A DNA stretch of 64,000 nt from Natronosalvus sp042663485 (GTDB taxonomy: Archaea > Halobacteriota > Halobacteria > Halobacteriales > Natrialbaceae), in NCBI GenBank assembly GCA_042663485.1, contig JBHTAF010000001.1; one strand, written 5' to 3'. Within the stretch, counting starts at the first letter, position 1. Each line of letters opens with the position of its first letter. This document shows, in pieces, positions 24,417-33,605 of the stretch. Made by a program: the position numbers and the translations under genes. The notes under the pieces were generated by a model that saw only the letters and a program-made list of their open reading frames with translations, searched no databases and had not been told where the DNA came from.

Positions 24417-24840
24417 CTCGGTCACCCGGAAGGATCAGGACCGGTCGATCGGTCTGGTTGATCAATTTTCGCGCGACGTCCCCCGTTAGCAGCTGTCGCC
24501 ACCGACTCTCGCTGCGCGGGACGAAGACGATTGTGTCGGCGCGTTCGTCGTCGGCAACCTCGAGGATCGTCGCTGCAACGTCGGTCCCGTATCCGACGGT
24601 GGGTTCGACGGAGAGCGTGGGATCGTCGATGACCGCCTCGAAGATCTTGAAGAGGGTTTCGGCGAACTCCTCTCGCTGTTCGACGCCTGCGGCGTCGGGA
24701 GCACCGCCAGCTTTTTCGACGACGTAGATCGGGATCAGGGTCCCGTCGTCGAACCGATCGGCGACGGCCTTGCCCGTTACTCGGGCGTCCTCTTCGTTCG
24801 CAATCGGCACTAGAACGCGCCGAAACGGCTCATCGCTCAT
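24409..24840 (-). CDS. Universal stress protein (UspA family)
   Basis: A 143-residue stand-alone UspA protein (FRRVLVPIANEEDARVTGKAV at the start, IVFVPRSESRWRQLLTGDVARKLI with VLILPGDRDE at the end). The Gly-rich nucleotide loop is diverged (no clear GxxG), so ATP binding is doubtful. Its 3' end overlaps the start of the downstream permease, which indicates one operon and perhaps a regulatory subunit. Confidence 0.88.
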   Translation of the reverse strand: MSDEPFRRVLVPIANEEDARVTGKAVADRFDDGTLIPIYVVEKAGGAPDAAGVEQREEFAETLFKIFEAVIDDPTLSVEPTVGYGTDVAATILEVADDERADTIVFVPRSESRWRQLLTGDVARKLINQTDRPVLILPGDRDE

Positions 24841-24913
24841 CCAAATCCCCTCTCGACGGTTCGAGAGCGTTCTTCTCGAACAGAGTACAGCGACTATCCG
24901 ATGGTATCATATT

Positions 24914-24947
24914 CGAGGGTATTTATCGATACATGATAAAACCCTCG
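24914..24947. terminator. Strong imperfect hairpin between the two permease units
   Basis: CGAGGGT (24914-24920) pairs with ACCCTCG (24941-24947), and TTTATC (24922-24927) with GATAAA (24935-24940), leaving a 7-base loop and one bulged A: 13 base pairs. It is 70 bp past the stop of permease copy 2 and 74 bp before the UspA ATG on the minus strand. It may end the first transcript, or be a protein-binding or RNA switch element in the second. Confidence 0.55.
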
Positions 24948-25017
24948 CTTGTATTTTCGAATCCTGTATATTGGGTCGTCAGATTGGCGAATCAATAGTA
25001 GGCTCGTTCGCCGCCGC

Positions 25018-27378
25018 TTACTGGGTGGTGGTTTCGGAGTTGCTCTCGTCGACGTCGGGCGTCGTCGGCTCGGGTTCGACGCCCGTCGGCTCGTCATCAA
25101 GGTCGCTGTCGCCAGCTCCGCCGCCGAAGAGTCGATCCCAGAGGCTTCGCGTGTGCTTTTTCTCAGCCAGCAGGACCGAACACTCGACCTCATCCAGGAC
25201 GTCGAGCACGAGCGACCCGCGAACGAGTCGCGAGAGGACGCCCTTCTCGGTCGCCCCGATCAGGAGCAGGGTCGCGTCCTCGGCCGCCTCCGCGATCCGC
25301 GACTGCACGTCGCCGGTCTCGACGCGGAGCCTCGCGTCCTCGAGGTCGTGGTCAGCCGCCCAAGATGCGAGGAACGCCTCTCCCTGCTCACGCTCGCCGT
25401 GGTCGGTCACGTGCAGGAGCGTCACGTCGGCGTCGTACTGCGACTGGAGGGTCGTCGCGACTGCAGCGGCGAGTTCGGAGTCGGGACCGCCGGCCGTCGG
25501 GAGCAAGATTCTCGAAGGATCGAACCCGCGGTTTCGGAAGACGAGGAAGTCACACGGCAGCGAGTGAGCGAGTTCGTCGATGGTCGGTTCGGCTCGTCCC
25601 GGCGCACCGTGCGATTCGGGACCCCAGCCCATCACCGTCACGTCGGCGCCGTACCGCTTCGCTGATCCGAAGATTTCCTCGAACGGGTCGTGCGAGAGGA
25701 CGATGTGCGTCTCGACGTCGACGCCGTAGGTCTGGGCGTCCCGCTGGGCCTTCTCGAGCAGCTGGTGTGCGGTCTCGTGAGCTTTCTGTTCGCGAGCGGC
25801 CTCGAGGGGGGTCTGTCTTGGCACGTCGACGATGTTGACGGCGACGACGGTGCCGTCGTGCTGGTTGGCGACGGCCGAGCCGAGCGTGATGAGGTCCTTC
25901 TCGTGTTCGGGATTGGCCAGCGGCACCATGACCCGGTAGTCGCTCTGTTCGGGGGCAACGCTGGTCGCGGCGGAGACGGCTGCGTCGGGCAACTGCTCCG
26001 AGCGGTCGAGGATCCAGGCGTCGAGGACGCCAGCGGATTCGACGTGCCGTCGGGCGTAAAGCAGGTACCAAAGCACGGCGAAGACGACCAGCCCCAGCGA
26101 GAGGTAGATCACGCGGGGTTCGATGTAGACGATGAGCGCGAACGAGGAGATCGTGCCGATGATCGGGACGACGGGATACAACGGCACCTCGAAGTCCGGG
26201 TCGTAGCCGTCGGCGTCGGCCTCGCGCATGACGATCAACGCGAGGTTCAACAGCCCGTAGACGATTAAATGTAACACCGATCCGGCCGTCGAGAGCAACT
26301 CGAGGTCGCCCGCGACCAGGAAGAAGAGGATGAGCGCGCCCGTGATGGCGATGGATTTGGAGGGCGTCCCAAAACGCGGGTGAATCTCGTTGAGTTTGGG
26401 CGTGACGATCTTTTCACGTCCCATCGCGAAGTTGATACGCGACGAGGAGAGGATCGAGGCGTTTGCCGAGGAGGCCGTCGCGAGCAGGCCCCCAAACAGG
26501 AGGAGACCGGCACCGAACGCGCCGAGGCTGTAGCCCAGGAGGTCGTACTGTCCGAACAAGAGCCGAGCAGCGTCGACGACGGCCGTGTTGTTTTGAGCGA
26601 CGAGTTCGTTCGGGACGGCCGCGAGCAGGACGACGAGGAAGAACGCGTAGATGGTCGTGACGATGACTACTGATCCGATCACCGCGCGCGGCAGGTTGCG
26701 GCCGGGGTCCTTGATCTCCTCGGCGACGGAGGTGATCTGAACGAATCCGAGGTAAGAGACGAAGATGATGCCGGTGACGGGAAGAATCTCACCGGCCATG
26801 CCCGGTTGCGCGGATCCGGCGAGCGAGTTCAGGTTGGCGTTGGCTAAACCGACGACCGAGAAGAGTGCGAGGATCCCGACGAGTAAGAGCACGATGACGA
26901 TCTGGAGCGTTCCGGTCTCCTTCGCACCGATGTAGTTGACGCCGATGAAAAGGAGGGCGCCGACGAGTCCGATCATCTGTGCCGGGCCGAGCGTCACCGG
27001 TCCGAGCGCGAGGGCGCCGAGACCGACCAGGTCGTTGACGTACTCGCCGAGACCGTACATGTAGAAGGCGGAGGCAAACGCGAGGCCGATCCAGTTGGCC
27101 CACCCGGTGATCGAGCCGAACAGCGGTCCGAGTGCGCGATTGACGTAGAAGTACGCCCCGCCGGATTTCGGCATCGCTGTCCCCAGTTCCGAGGCGGAGA
27201 GCGCCGTAAACAGGGCGATCACCCCGCCGAGGACGAAGGTTGCTGCGGCGAACGGTCCCGCCCGAAAGACGGCGGTTCCCGGCAGGACGAAGATGCCCGC
27301 CCCGATCATCGTCCCGATACCGATCGTCAGCGCCGCGAGCGGCCCGAGGTCCTTGGCGAGTTCCTCGTCTCCGCTCAC
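25018..27378 (-). CDS. APC-family amino-acid permease with C-terminal UspA domains (copy 2)
   Basis: A 786-residue paralogue of copy 1 with the same architecture: APC transporter (LTIGIGTMIGAGIFVLPG, GGAYFYVNRALGPLFGS, TASSANASILSSSRINFAMGREKI), then two UspA domains (YRVMVPLANPEHEKDLITLG; LLIGATEKGVLSRLVRGSLVLD). The last 30 residues are acidic and disordered. Similarity is clear over the whole length, so an old tandem duplication is likely. It is divergent from trkA with 325 bp between them, placing amino-acid and K+ transport under neighbouring control. Confidence 0.9.
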   Translation of the reverse strand: MSGDEELAKDLGPLAALTIGIGTMIGAGIFVLPGTAVFRAGPFAAATFVLGGVIALFTALSASELGTAMPKSGGAYFYVNRALGPLFGSITGWANWIGLAFASAFYMYGLGEYVNDLVGLGALALGPVTLGPAQMIGLVGALLFIGVNYIGAKETGTLQIVIVLLLVGILALFSVVGLANANLNSLAGSAQPGMAGEILPVTGIIFVSYLGFVQITSVAEEIKDPGRNLPRAVIGSVVIVTTIYAFFLVVLLAAVPNELVAQNNTAVVDAARLLFGQYDLLGYSLGAFGAGLLLFGGLLATASSANASILSSSRINFAMGREKIVTPKLNEIHPRFGTPSKSIAITGALILFFLVAGDLELLSTAGSVLHLIVYGLLNLALIVMREADADGYDPDFEVPLYPVVPIIGTISSFALIVYIEPRVIYLSLGLVVFAVLWYLLYARRHVESAGVLDAWILDRSEQLPDAAVSAATSVAPEQSDYRVMVPLANPEHEKDLITLGSAVANQHDGTVVAVNIVDVPRQTPLEAAREQKAHETAHQLLEKAQRDAQTYGVDVETHIVLSHDPFEEIFGSAKRYGADVTVMGWGPESHGAPGRAEPTIDELAHSLPCDFLVFRNRGFDPSRILLPTAGGPDSELAAAVATTLQSQYDADVTLLHVTDHGEREQGEAFLASWAADHDLEDARLRVETGDVQSRIAEAAEDATLLLIGATEKGVLSRLVRGSLVLDVLDEVECSVLLAEKKHTRSLWDRLFGGGAGDSDLDDEPTGVEPEPTTPDVDESNSETTTQ

Positions 27379-27703
27379 GTCGGGTCACCTCGAGGGACCT
27401 CGTCGCGGGCGAGAGTGCGACTCGAGTGCGGCGTTCCGTGGCAATTCCGGGGCGTTCGTCCGTCGTTGCGACCGGCAGATGGGTGAGCGAGTATGAACAT
27501 TGGTGGGAAGAATACGGCTGCTACCACCACGTATTCACACGGGTGATATCAGGGCTTCGCTCTCTCGTCGTTGGAGACGCCAGAAGCACGGTTAGGAGCT
27601 CGATCATACTAACCAGTCAGTCAGCACGTCGTACCACGTCGTAACGTCTATTTCGGTACCAGCAAAACACCACGCCAATGCAACCGCTTCCACGGGGGAT
27701 ATC
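27379..27703. promoter_or_regulatory. Divergent region upstream of permease copy 2 and trkA
   Basis: 325 bp with no gene. Two identical 9-mers, CACGTCGTA at 27625-27633 and 27635-27643, are spaced exactly 10 bp apart, one helical turn, and could be a tandem binding site some 60 bp before the trkA start. CAGTCAGTCAG (27614-27624) lies beside them. No convincing TATA box is seen close to the GTG of trkA. Confidence 0.4.
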
Positions 27704-29038
27704 GTGCACGTAGTCATCGTCGGTGCCGGCGAAGTCGGCCAGGCGATCGCCACGAACCTCGAGGAGACCCACGACGTGGTCGTCGTCGATCGTGATCCGG
27801 ATCTCGTCGAAGAACTCACCTACTCGCTCGACGTGCTCGCCATCGAGGGCGACGGGACCGAGATCACGACGCTTCACGAGGCGAACATCGAGGAGGCCGG
27901 CCTCGTCATCGCCTGTACGGACGACGACGAGGTGAACCTCGTCATCTGCGGTGCCGCAAAGACGATGACCGACGCGTTCACCATCGCCCGCGTGCGACGG
28001 CGGACGCTGCTCGAGACGTGGGAGGGATCGGAGGGTGCTTTCGGCGTCGACTTCATGGTCTGTACCGACCTGCTCACGGCCCAGGCGATCTTCCGCATCT
28101 CCGGCCTCCCCGGCGCCCAGGACGTCGACATGTTCGCCGGCGGTCTCGTGCGGATGGCCGAGTTCGAGATCAGCCCCGAGAGCCCGATCGCCAACCAGAG
28201 TGTCCAGGACGCCGATCGGTACGACTCGTTGACGTTCGCTGGAATCTTCAGAAACGGAGACATGATCGTCGCCCGCGGAGAGACGGTGATCGAACCGAAC
28301 GACCGCGTCGTCGTCATCGGCAGCCCTGACTCCGTCTCGACGTTCGCCGACGACCTGGTCTGTCTCCCCAAAACCGAACACGAGGAGGTCGTCATCGTCG
28401 GCGCCAGCGAGATCGGCTATCAGGCTGCCCGCGAGTTCGAAGAACACGGCTACGAACCGCGCCTCATCGAGCGAGATCCCGATCGCGCCCGGCAAGTCGC
28501 CGAAGCCTTGCCGAACACGCTCGTTATGCAGAGCGACGCCACCGATACGGATTTCCTGGAGCGCGAGCACATAGACGAAGCAGACATCGTCGTTTCCGCC
28601 CTCGGAAGCGACGAGCGCAACCTGCTCGTCTCTCTGCTCGCTCGTCGAATGGGAGTCGACCGAACCGTCGCCGTCATCGAGAACCTCGAGTACGCCGAAC
28701 TGTTCGAGACCGTCGGTGTCGACGTGGCGATCAACCCCCGCGAGGAGACCGCCGAGGAAATCGTCCGTTTCACGCGATCGAACCGCGCAGAGAAGGTGGC
28801 CATGCTCGAGCACGACCGCGCCGAGGTCATCGAGATCGAGGTCGGCGCCGACAGCGCCCTGGCCAGTCGAACGATCATGAACTCGGTCGCCGACCTCCCC
28901 GAGGGCGTCGTCATCGGCGCCATCTCCCGCGGCGGCAATCTCGTGACCCCACGTGGGGACACGACGCTCAGGCCCGGCGATCACATCGTGCTGTTCGTCG
29001 ATGCGACGATTCTTGATCAGGTGCTCGAGGCGATCTGA
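27704..29038 (+). CDS. trkA: Trk potassium transport regulatory subunit TrkA
   Basis: A 444-residue cytoplasmic gating protein with two RCK units. Each has a Rossmann NAD-binding domain (first VIVGAGEVGQAIA at about 4-16, second VIVGASEIGYQAARE at about 228) followed by a TrkA_C domain (MAEFEISPESPIANQSV; AEVIEIEVGADSALASRTI). The acidic residue after the second Rossmann strand (VVVDRDPDLV) suits NAD(H). The GTG start at 27704 is forced by the domain boundary. Its stop overlaps the trkH ATG as TGATG (29036-29040), giving a TrkAH operon. Confidence 0.95.
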   Translation: MHVVIVGAGEVGQAIATNLEETHDVVVVDRDPDLVEELTYSLDVLAIEGDGTEITTLHEANIEEAGLVIACTDDDEVNLVICGAAKTMTDAFTIARVRRRTLLETWEGSEGAFGVDFMVCTDLLTAQAIFRISGLPGAQDVDMFAGGLVRMAEFEISPESPIANQSVQDADRYDSLTFAGIFRNGDMIVARGETVIEPNDRVVVIGSPDSVSTFADDLVCLPKTEHEEVVIVGASEIGYQAAREFEEHGYEPRLIERDPDRARQVAEALPNTLVMQSDATDTDFLEREHIDEADIVVSALGSDERNLLVSLLARRMGVDRTVAVIENLEYAELFETVGVDVAINPREETAEEIVRFTRSNRAEKVAMLEHDRAEVIEIEVGADSALASRTIMNSVADLPEGVVIGAISRGGNLVTPRGDTTLRPGDHIVLFVDATILDQVLEAI

Positions 29039-30573
29039 TGAACGCCCATCTCCGCGTCGACTGGCGGGCCGGGCTGAGCCTCGTCGGGACGATACTCGCG
29101 TTTCTTTCACTCGCTTTTATCCTACCGATCGTAACGGCGTTCGCATACGGCGGCGAGGATCTCTGGGTCTTCGTCGTCGCGATGAGCATCACCGTTGGGT
29201 TCGGGCTCGTGCTCCGACAACTCGACCCGGATCCCGATCCCGGCGCTCGAGAGGCGTTCATGGTCGTCGCGCTGACGTGGCTTCTCGCCGCAATCTTCGG
29301 TGCGCTTCCCTACTTCCTCGCCGGGAACGGAACGGTCGCCCACCCGACGAACGCCCTCTTCGAGAGCATGAGCGGCTTCACGACGACCGGCGCGACGGTG
29401 ATGGGCGACATCTCCTTCGACACCCACTCGAGGGCGATGTTGCTGTGGCGACAGCTCACCCAGTGGGTCGGCGGGATGGGGATCATCGTCCTCGCGGTGG
29501 CGATCCTCTCTCAGATGTCCGTCGGTGGCGCGCAGTTGATGGAAGCCGAGAGTCCTGGCCCGGGCGTTTCGAAGCTGACGCCCCACATCGCGGAGACGGC
29601 GCGGGTGCTCTGGTTCGCCTACATCGGCTTCACCCTCCTCCTGATGGCGTTGCTGTACGGCCTTCACCTCGCTGGATTCGCGCCTGAGATGGACCTGTAC
29701 AACTCGATCGCTCACGGCCTCTCGACGCTTCCCACCGGCGGGTTCTCTCCCGAAGCCAGGAGCATCGAGACGTTCTCGCCGGCCGTCCAGTGGCTCATCG
29801 TGCCGTTCATGTTCATCGCCGGAGTCAACTTCGTCCTCTGGTGGCACCTCGTCTCGGGGGACACGCGAGCCCTGTTTCGGGACAACGAGTTCCGTCTCTA
29901 CCTCGGGGCCGTCACCACGCTCTCGGTCGTGCTCACGGCCGTTCTCTTCTTCGACGCCGCCGTGAGCACTGACGAGGTCGGCCAGATCGGCGGTCGCCTC
30001 GAGCCCTCACTGCGGTACGCGACCTTCCAGATCGCCTCGCTGACCAACTCGACCGGCTTTGCGAACGTCGACTTCGACCAGTGGGGCGGCACTGCGAAGG
30101 CCGTGATGCTCTTTGCAATGTTCATCGGGGGGAGCACCGGGTCGACCGGCGGGGGAATCAAAGTACTCCGGTGGCTCGTCATCCTCAAATCCCTCCGACG
30201 GGAACTGTTTACGACGGTCCACCCCGAGGCCGTTCGCCCGGTCCGCATGAATGGCGAACCCCTCGACGAGGAGGCAATCCGGGGCATCTACGCCTTCACG
30301 CTGCTGTACTTTTGCCTGTTCTTCCTCGGGGTTCTGCTGCTGGCTGCCGACGCCGCCCGCGTCGGCCTCGACCTCGAGGCGATCGAACTGGTCACGGCCT
30401 CCATCGCTACCCTGGGCAACATCGGCCCCGGGTTCGGCATCATCGGTCCGATGGGGGGCTACGGCGAGTTCCCGGTTACCTCGCGACTCCTGATGATCCT
30501 CTACATGTGGATCGGTCGTCTCGAAATCTTCCCGGTGCTGGTGTTGCTGACGGCAGCGTACTGGCGGTCCTAA
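29038..30573 (+). CDS. trkH: TrkH-family potassium uptake membrane subunit
   Basis: A 511-residue K+ transporter partner of TrkA. Pore-loop text: SMSGFTTTGATVMGD, HGLSTLPTGGFSPE, LTNSTGFANVDF and TLGNIGPGFG; C-terminus YMWIGRLEIFPVLVLLTAAYWRS. The first predicted transmembrane segments follow an RVDWRAGLSLVG start, shared with the 19821 copy. Tight coupling to trkA indicates a stoichiometric complex for uptake of K+ as the main compatible solute. Confidence 0.95.
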   Translation: MNAHLRVDWRAGLSLVGTILAFLSLAFILPIVTAFAYGGEDLWVFVVAMSITVGFGLVLRQLDPDPDPGAREAFMVVALTWLLAAIFGALPYFLAGNGTVAHPTNALFESMSGFTTTGATVMGDISFDTHSRAMLLWRQLTQWVGGMGIIVLAVAILSQMSVGGAQLMEAESPGPGVSKLTPHIAETARVLWFAYIGFTLLLMALLYGLHLAGFAPEMDLYNSIAHGLSTLPTGGFSPEARSIETFSPAVQWLIVPFMFIAGVNFVLWWHLVSGDTRALFRDNEFRLYLGAVTTLSVVLTAVLFFDAAVSTDEVGQIGGRLEPSLRYATFQIASLTNSTGFANVDFDQWGGTAKAVMLFAMFIGGSTGSTGGGIKVLRWLVILKSLRRELFTTVHPEAVRPVRMNGEPLDEEAIRGIYAFTLLYFCLFFLGVLLLAADAARVGLDLEAIELVTASIATLGNIGPGFGIIGPMGGYGEFPVTSRLLMILYMWIGRLEIFPVLVLLTAAYWRS

Positions 30574-30623
30574 CCTGCGAACGGTCGGCGCACTTTTCGT
30601 GCCGCATCCGTGAAGTCGAACCA

Positions 30624-31043
30624 ATGACGACGCCACGCACACACCACGTCGGAATAACCGTCTCCGACATCGAGTCCGTCTTGCCCTTCTACCGCGACGT
30701 GCTCGGGTTCGACGTGCTCGATCGCTTCTCCGTTTCGGGGCCCGCGTTCGCCGACGCCGTGGACGTCCCCGACGCCGCAGGCAGGTTCGTCCACCTCGAG
30801 GCCGGCGACGTCCGCCTCGAACTCGTCGAGTACGCACCAACCGGAGCGACCAGGTCGAACTCCGAACTGAATCGGCCGGGAGCGACTCACGTCGGCTTCT
30901 CGGTGACCGACCTCGAGGCGTTCTTCGAGTCCCTGCCCGCCGAGGTGGAGACGCTGAGCGAGCCCCGGACCACCGAGAGCGGCACATCGATACTGTTTCT
31001 GCGCGATCCGGAAGGGAACCTGGTGGAAGTACTCGAGCGGTAG
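30624..31043 (+). CDS. VOC/glyoxalase-family protein
   Basis: A 139-residue vicinal-oxygen-chelate protein (HHVGITVSDIESVLPFYRDVLGFDVLDR; VRLELVEYAP; ATHVGFSVTDLEAFFESL; ILFLRDPEGNLVEVLER). Both beta-alpha-beta-beta-beta halves and the terminal metal-binding Glu are present. It could be a glyoxalase or dioxygenase-like enzyme; methylglyoxal synthase 11 kb away is a tempting but untested link. The ATG at 30624 begins right at the first strand, 50 bp after trkH. Confidence 0.85.
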   Translation: MTTPRTHHVGITVSDIESVLPFYRDVLGFDVLDRFSVSGPAFADAVDVPDAAGRFVHLEAGDVRLELVEYAPTGATRSNSELNRPGATHVGFSVTDLEAFFESLPAEVETLSEPRTTESGTSILFLRDPEGNLVEVLER

Positions 31044-31565
31044 GCGGCTCGCTCACGGTCCCACCGTATCTGCGACGCCGGTGAGCACTCGATGTATGGG
31101 TCCAATCGACGAAGCAACCTCCGAGGCATTCCCTCTCGAGTGCGAGGACTGATGGGCGCCGAACCAAGGAGGATTGAAGAGAGGTTCCGCGAACGGGCTC
31201 TCGCTCTTGCCAGCGACCGATTATGTCGACTGGCAGCCGACGACTGTCTTATGCTCACACGTGACATAGGTATCTGTGCTATGGAGCATCCGAATGCACA
31301 GCGCCGACCGACCGTCCCTGTCGGGGCGACGCCGGTCGCGAAGTACGTGTCCTGGAACGACCATCGTCGTACGATCCACGACGAGGCAGTAGCGGCTCGA
31401 GAGCGCCACGCGTTACGCGCGCGGTGACGATCTGTCCGCGCTCTCCGCAGCGTGCGCCGCTCGAGCGCTCATTTTTGGCGCACTCTAATGCGTCCGGGTT
31501 CACACTGGAGAATTCAGGTACTGAAGATAGCAACGTTTTCGTCCCTGCCTCGAGCACTCGAGGCC
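31044..31565. other. Intergenic 520-bp stretch with one doubtful small reading frame
   Basis: Nothing is confidently coding. An ATG at 31281 opens 48 codons ending at 31427 (MEHPNAQRRPTVPVG at the start); its composition is basic, unlike the proteome, but it is preceded by TGACATAGGTATC, a possible promoter. The end of the stretch must hold the pyrF promoter. A non-coding RNA is possible. Confidence 0.3.
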
Positions 31566-32363
31566 ATGAACTTCTTCGATCGGTTGCACGACCGCATCGT
31601 GACGGTCGACAGCGTCGTGAGCGTCGGTCTCGACCCGGACCCGAAGCGCATTCCCGAGCACCTGCAAGAGCGCGACATCCCGCGGTGGGCGTTCAACCGC
31701 CGGATCATCGACGCCACGCACGAACACGCGGCCGTGTTCAAACCCAACGCCGCGTTCTACGAGGACCCCGACGGTTGGCGAGCCCTCGAGGAGACCATCG
31801 CCTACGCCCACGGGAAGGGCGTTCCCGTCCTGCTCGACGCCAAGCGGGCAGACATCGGGAACACGACCAGGCAGTACGCCCAGTTGCTGGAGAAAGTAGA
31901 CGCCATCACCGTCAACCCCTACATGGGCCGGGACTCCCTCCAGCCGTTCCTGGCGAACGAGGAGGCCGGCGTCTTCGTCCTCTGTCGCACGTCGAACCCC
32001 GGCGGGGCCGACCTGCAGGACCTCGAACTCGAGACGGGTGAACCGCTGTACGAACGCGTCGCGGCCCTCGCGGACCTCTGGAACGAGAACGACAACGTGG
32101 GACTCGTCGTGGGCGCGACGAAGCCCGAGGAACTCGAAGACCTGCGCGAGCAGGTGCCCGACCTGCCGTTCCTGGTGCCCGGCGTGGGTGCTCAGGGCGG
32201 TGACGCCGAGGCGGCCGTCGAGTTCGGCCTGGCGAACGGGGTCGGCCTCGTGAACTCCTCGCGCGGGATCATCTTCGCGGGCGAGGAGGCAGGTGAGAAG
32301 TTCGCTGACGTCGCGGGCCAGGCGGCGAAGCGACTGAAAGCACGATTGAATCAGTACCGGTAG
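31566..32363 (+). CDS. pyrF: Orotidine 5'-phosphate decarboxylase (subfamily 2)
   Basis: A 265-residue decarboxylase making UMP from OMP, last step of pyrimidine synthesis. The active-site motif LLDAKRADIGNTTRQYA, with its Asp-Lys-Asp charge network, is intact, as are VSVGLDPDPKRIPEH and VPGVGAQGGDAEAAVEFG. Length fits the longer subfamily 2 found in haloarchaea. Start ATG at 31566 (MNFFDRLHDRI). Confidence 0.96.
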   Translation: MNFFDRLHDRIVTVDSVVSVGLDPDPKRIPEHLQERDIPRWAFNRRIIDATHEHAAVFKPNAAFYEDPDGWRALEETIAYAHGKGVPVLLDAKRADIGNTTRQYAQLLEKVDAITVNPYMGRDSLQPFLANEEAGVFVLCRTSNPGGADLQDLELETGEPLYERVAALADLWNENDNVGLVVGATKPEELEDLREQVPDLPFLVPGVGAQGGDAEAAVEFGLANGVGLVNSSRGIIFAGEEAGEKFADVAGQAAKRLKARLNQYR

Positions 32364-32365
32364 GC

Positions 32366-32385
32366 TCGATCCACGGCGGGATCGA
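32366..32385 (+). terminator. Short hairpin after pyrF
   Basis: TCGATCC (32366-32372) and GGATCGA (32379-32385) form a perfect 7-bp stem with a 6-base loop, beginning 3 bp past the pyrF stop. No T-run follows, so it may be a stabilising 3' hairpin more than a true terminator. Confidence 0.45.
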
Positions 32386-32458
32386 ATAGCACTCCCACCC
32401 AGCCACTCGAACGTGGGAAACGTTATCACGTTTACATCGAGAGATACCGCTAGTACAG

Positions 32459-32719
32459 ATGACTCGCTGCCACGTGTGCCACGAACCGCTGAATCTTCCG
32501 AACGATTGCAACTACTGTAGCGAATATTACTGTAGCGAACACCGTCTTCCCGAGAACCACGACTGTCCGAACCTGGACAAGGTTCACACCCTCGGACCGG
32601 AGTTTCGTGAGACGACGGTTCAACCTGCGAACGGAGACGGCGTTCTCACGCCGCTACGGATCGGTGTTGGGATACTCGTTCTCGCGATACTCGTCGCAAC
32701 GTTCGTGTTGTTCCTCTGA
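32459..32719 (+). CDS. AN1-type zinc-finger protein with C-terminal membrane anchor
   Basis: An 86-residue protein. Residues 4-40 hold an AN1-like cluster (CHVCHEPLNLPNDCNYCSEYYCSEHRLPENHDC): eight Cys/His ligands for two zinc ions. Residues about 65-86 are a single hydrophobic helix (LRIGVGILVLAILVATFVLFL), so the finger is displayed on the cytoplasmic side of the membrane. AN1 fingers are common in haloarchaea, but their role is unknown. Starts ATG at 32459. Confidence 0.85.
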   Translation: MTRCHVCHEPLNLPNDCNYCSEYYCSEHRLPENHDCPNLDKVHTLGPEFRETTVQPANGDGVLTPLRIGVGILVLAILVATFVLFL

Positions 32720-32837
32720 GTATCGTCCCGTTTCCCGTGCTATCCGGAGATGCGTCGAGCGTCGATTGGCGACGAGCATTGATCGACGTCGAGTCCGAAC
32801 CGTCCGACTCAACACCCCTCCCGACGAACCTGCGAGC

Positions 32838-33605
32838 ATGGACCTCACCACGCTCGTCGACCGCTTCGACGAGGAACTCAGAACCGCAGACTTCGCCGAC
32901 CTCGACGCCAGCGCGAACGGCATGCAGGTCGGCCCCTACGAAAAGACCGTCGAGCACGTCGCCTTCGCCGTCGACGCCGCTCGAGAGACGATCGACGCTG
33001 CCGCAGACGCGGACGCGGACGTACTCGTCACTCACCACGGCCTCTCCTGGGGCGGGTTCGAGCGCGTCACCGGACGGACCTACGACCGCCTCGAGCCCCT
33101 GTTCGAGCACGAGCTGGCACTCTACGTCTCCCACCTGCCGCTGGACGGCCACCAGGAACTGGGCAACGCCGCTGGCGTGGCCGACGTGCTCGACCTCGAG
33201 GACCGCCGGCCGTTCGGCGCGTACGGACCCGAGTACATCGGCCAGCGAGGGCACGCGGCCCAGTCGTACGCGCCCGAGGAACTCCGGGAGACACTCGAGT
33301 CGACGCTCGACACCGGCGGCCAGTCGGTACAGCTCCTCGAATTCGGGCCCGAGAACATCGAGGACGTGGCCATTGTCACCGGTTCCGGAGTCGACTGGCT
33401 CGAGGAGGCCGTCGACGCTGGCGCCGACGCGCTCGTCACCGGAGAGGGGAAACAGCAGGTCTACCACGAGGCGAAGGAGGCGGGGGTTCACGTCGTCCTG
33501 GCGGGGCACTACGCCACCGAGACGTTCGGCGTCCAGTCGTTGCAAGGACTAGCCGAGGAGTGGGGCCTCGAGACGACGTTCCTCGAGGCGCCGACTGGGT
33601 TGTGA
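32838..33605 (+). CDS. Nif3-like dinuclear metal-centre protein (DUF34)
   Basis: A 255-residue member of the NIF3/YbgI/DUF34 family. Metal-ligand segments are visible: DVLVTHHGLSWGG (His pair), YVSHLPLDGHQELGN (His, Asp), and near the C-terminus VLAGHYATETFGV with GEGKQQVYHEAKE. The biochemical role is unsettled (GTP cyclohydrolase-like or metal-insertase activity has been proposed). The ATG at 32838 fits the typical N-terminus MDLTTLVDRFDEEL. Confidence 0.9.
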   Translation: MDLTTLVDRFDEELRTADFADLDASANGMQVGPYEKTVEHVAFAVDAARETIDAAADADADVLVTHHGLSWGGFERVTGRTYDRLEPLFEHELALYVSHLPLDGHQELGNAAGVADVLDLEDRRPFGAYGPEYIGQRGHAAQSYAPEELRETLESTLDTGGQSVQLLEFGPENIEDVAIVTGSGVDWLEEAVDAGADALVTGEGKQQVYHEAKEAGVHVVLAGHYATETFGVQSLQGLAEEWGLETTFLEAPTGL

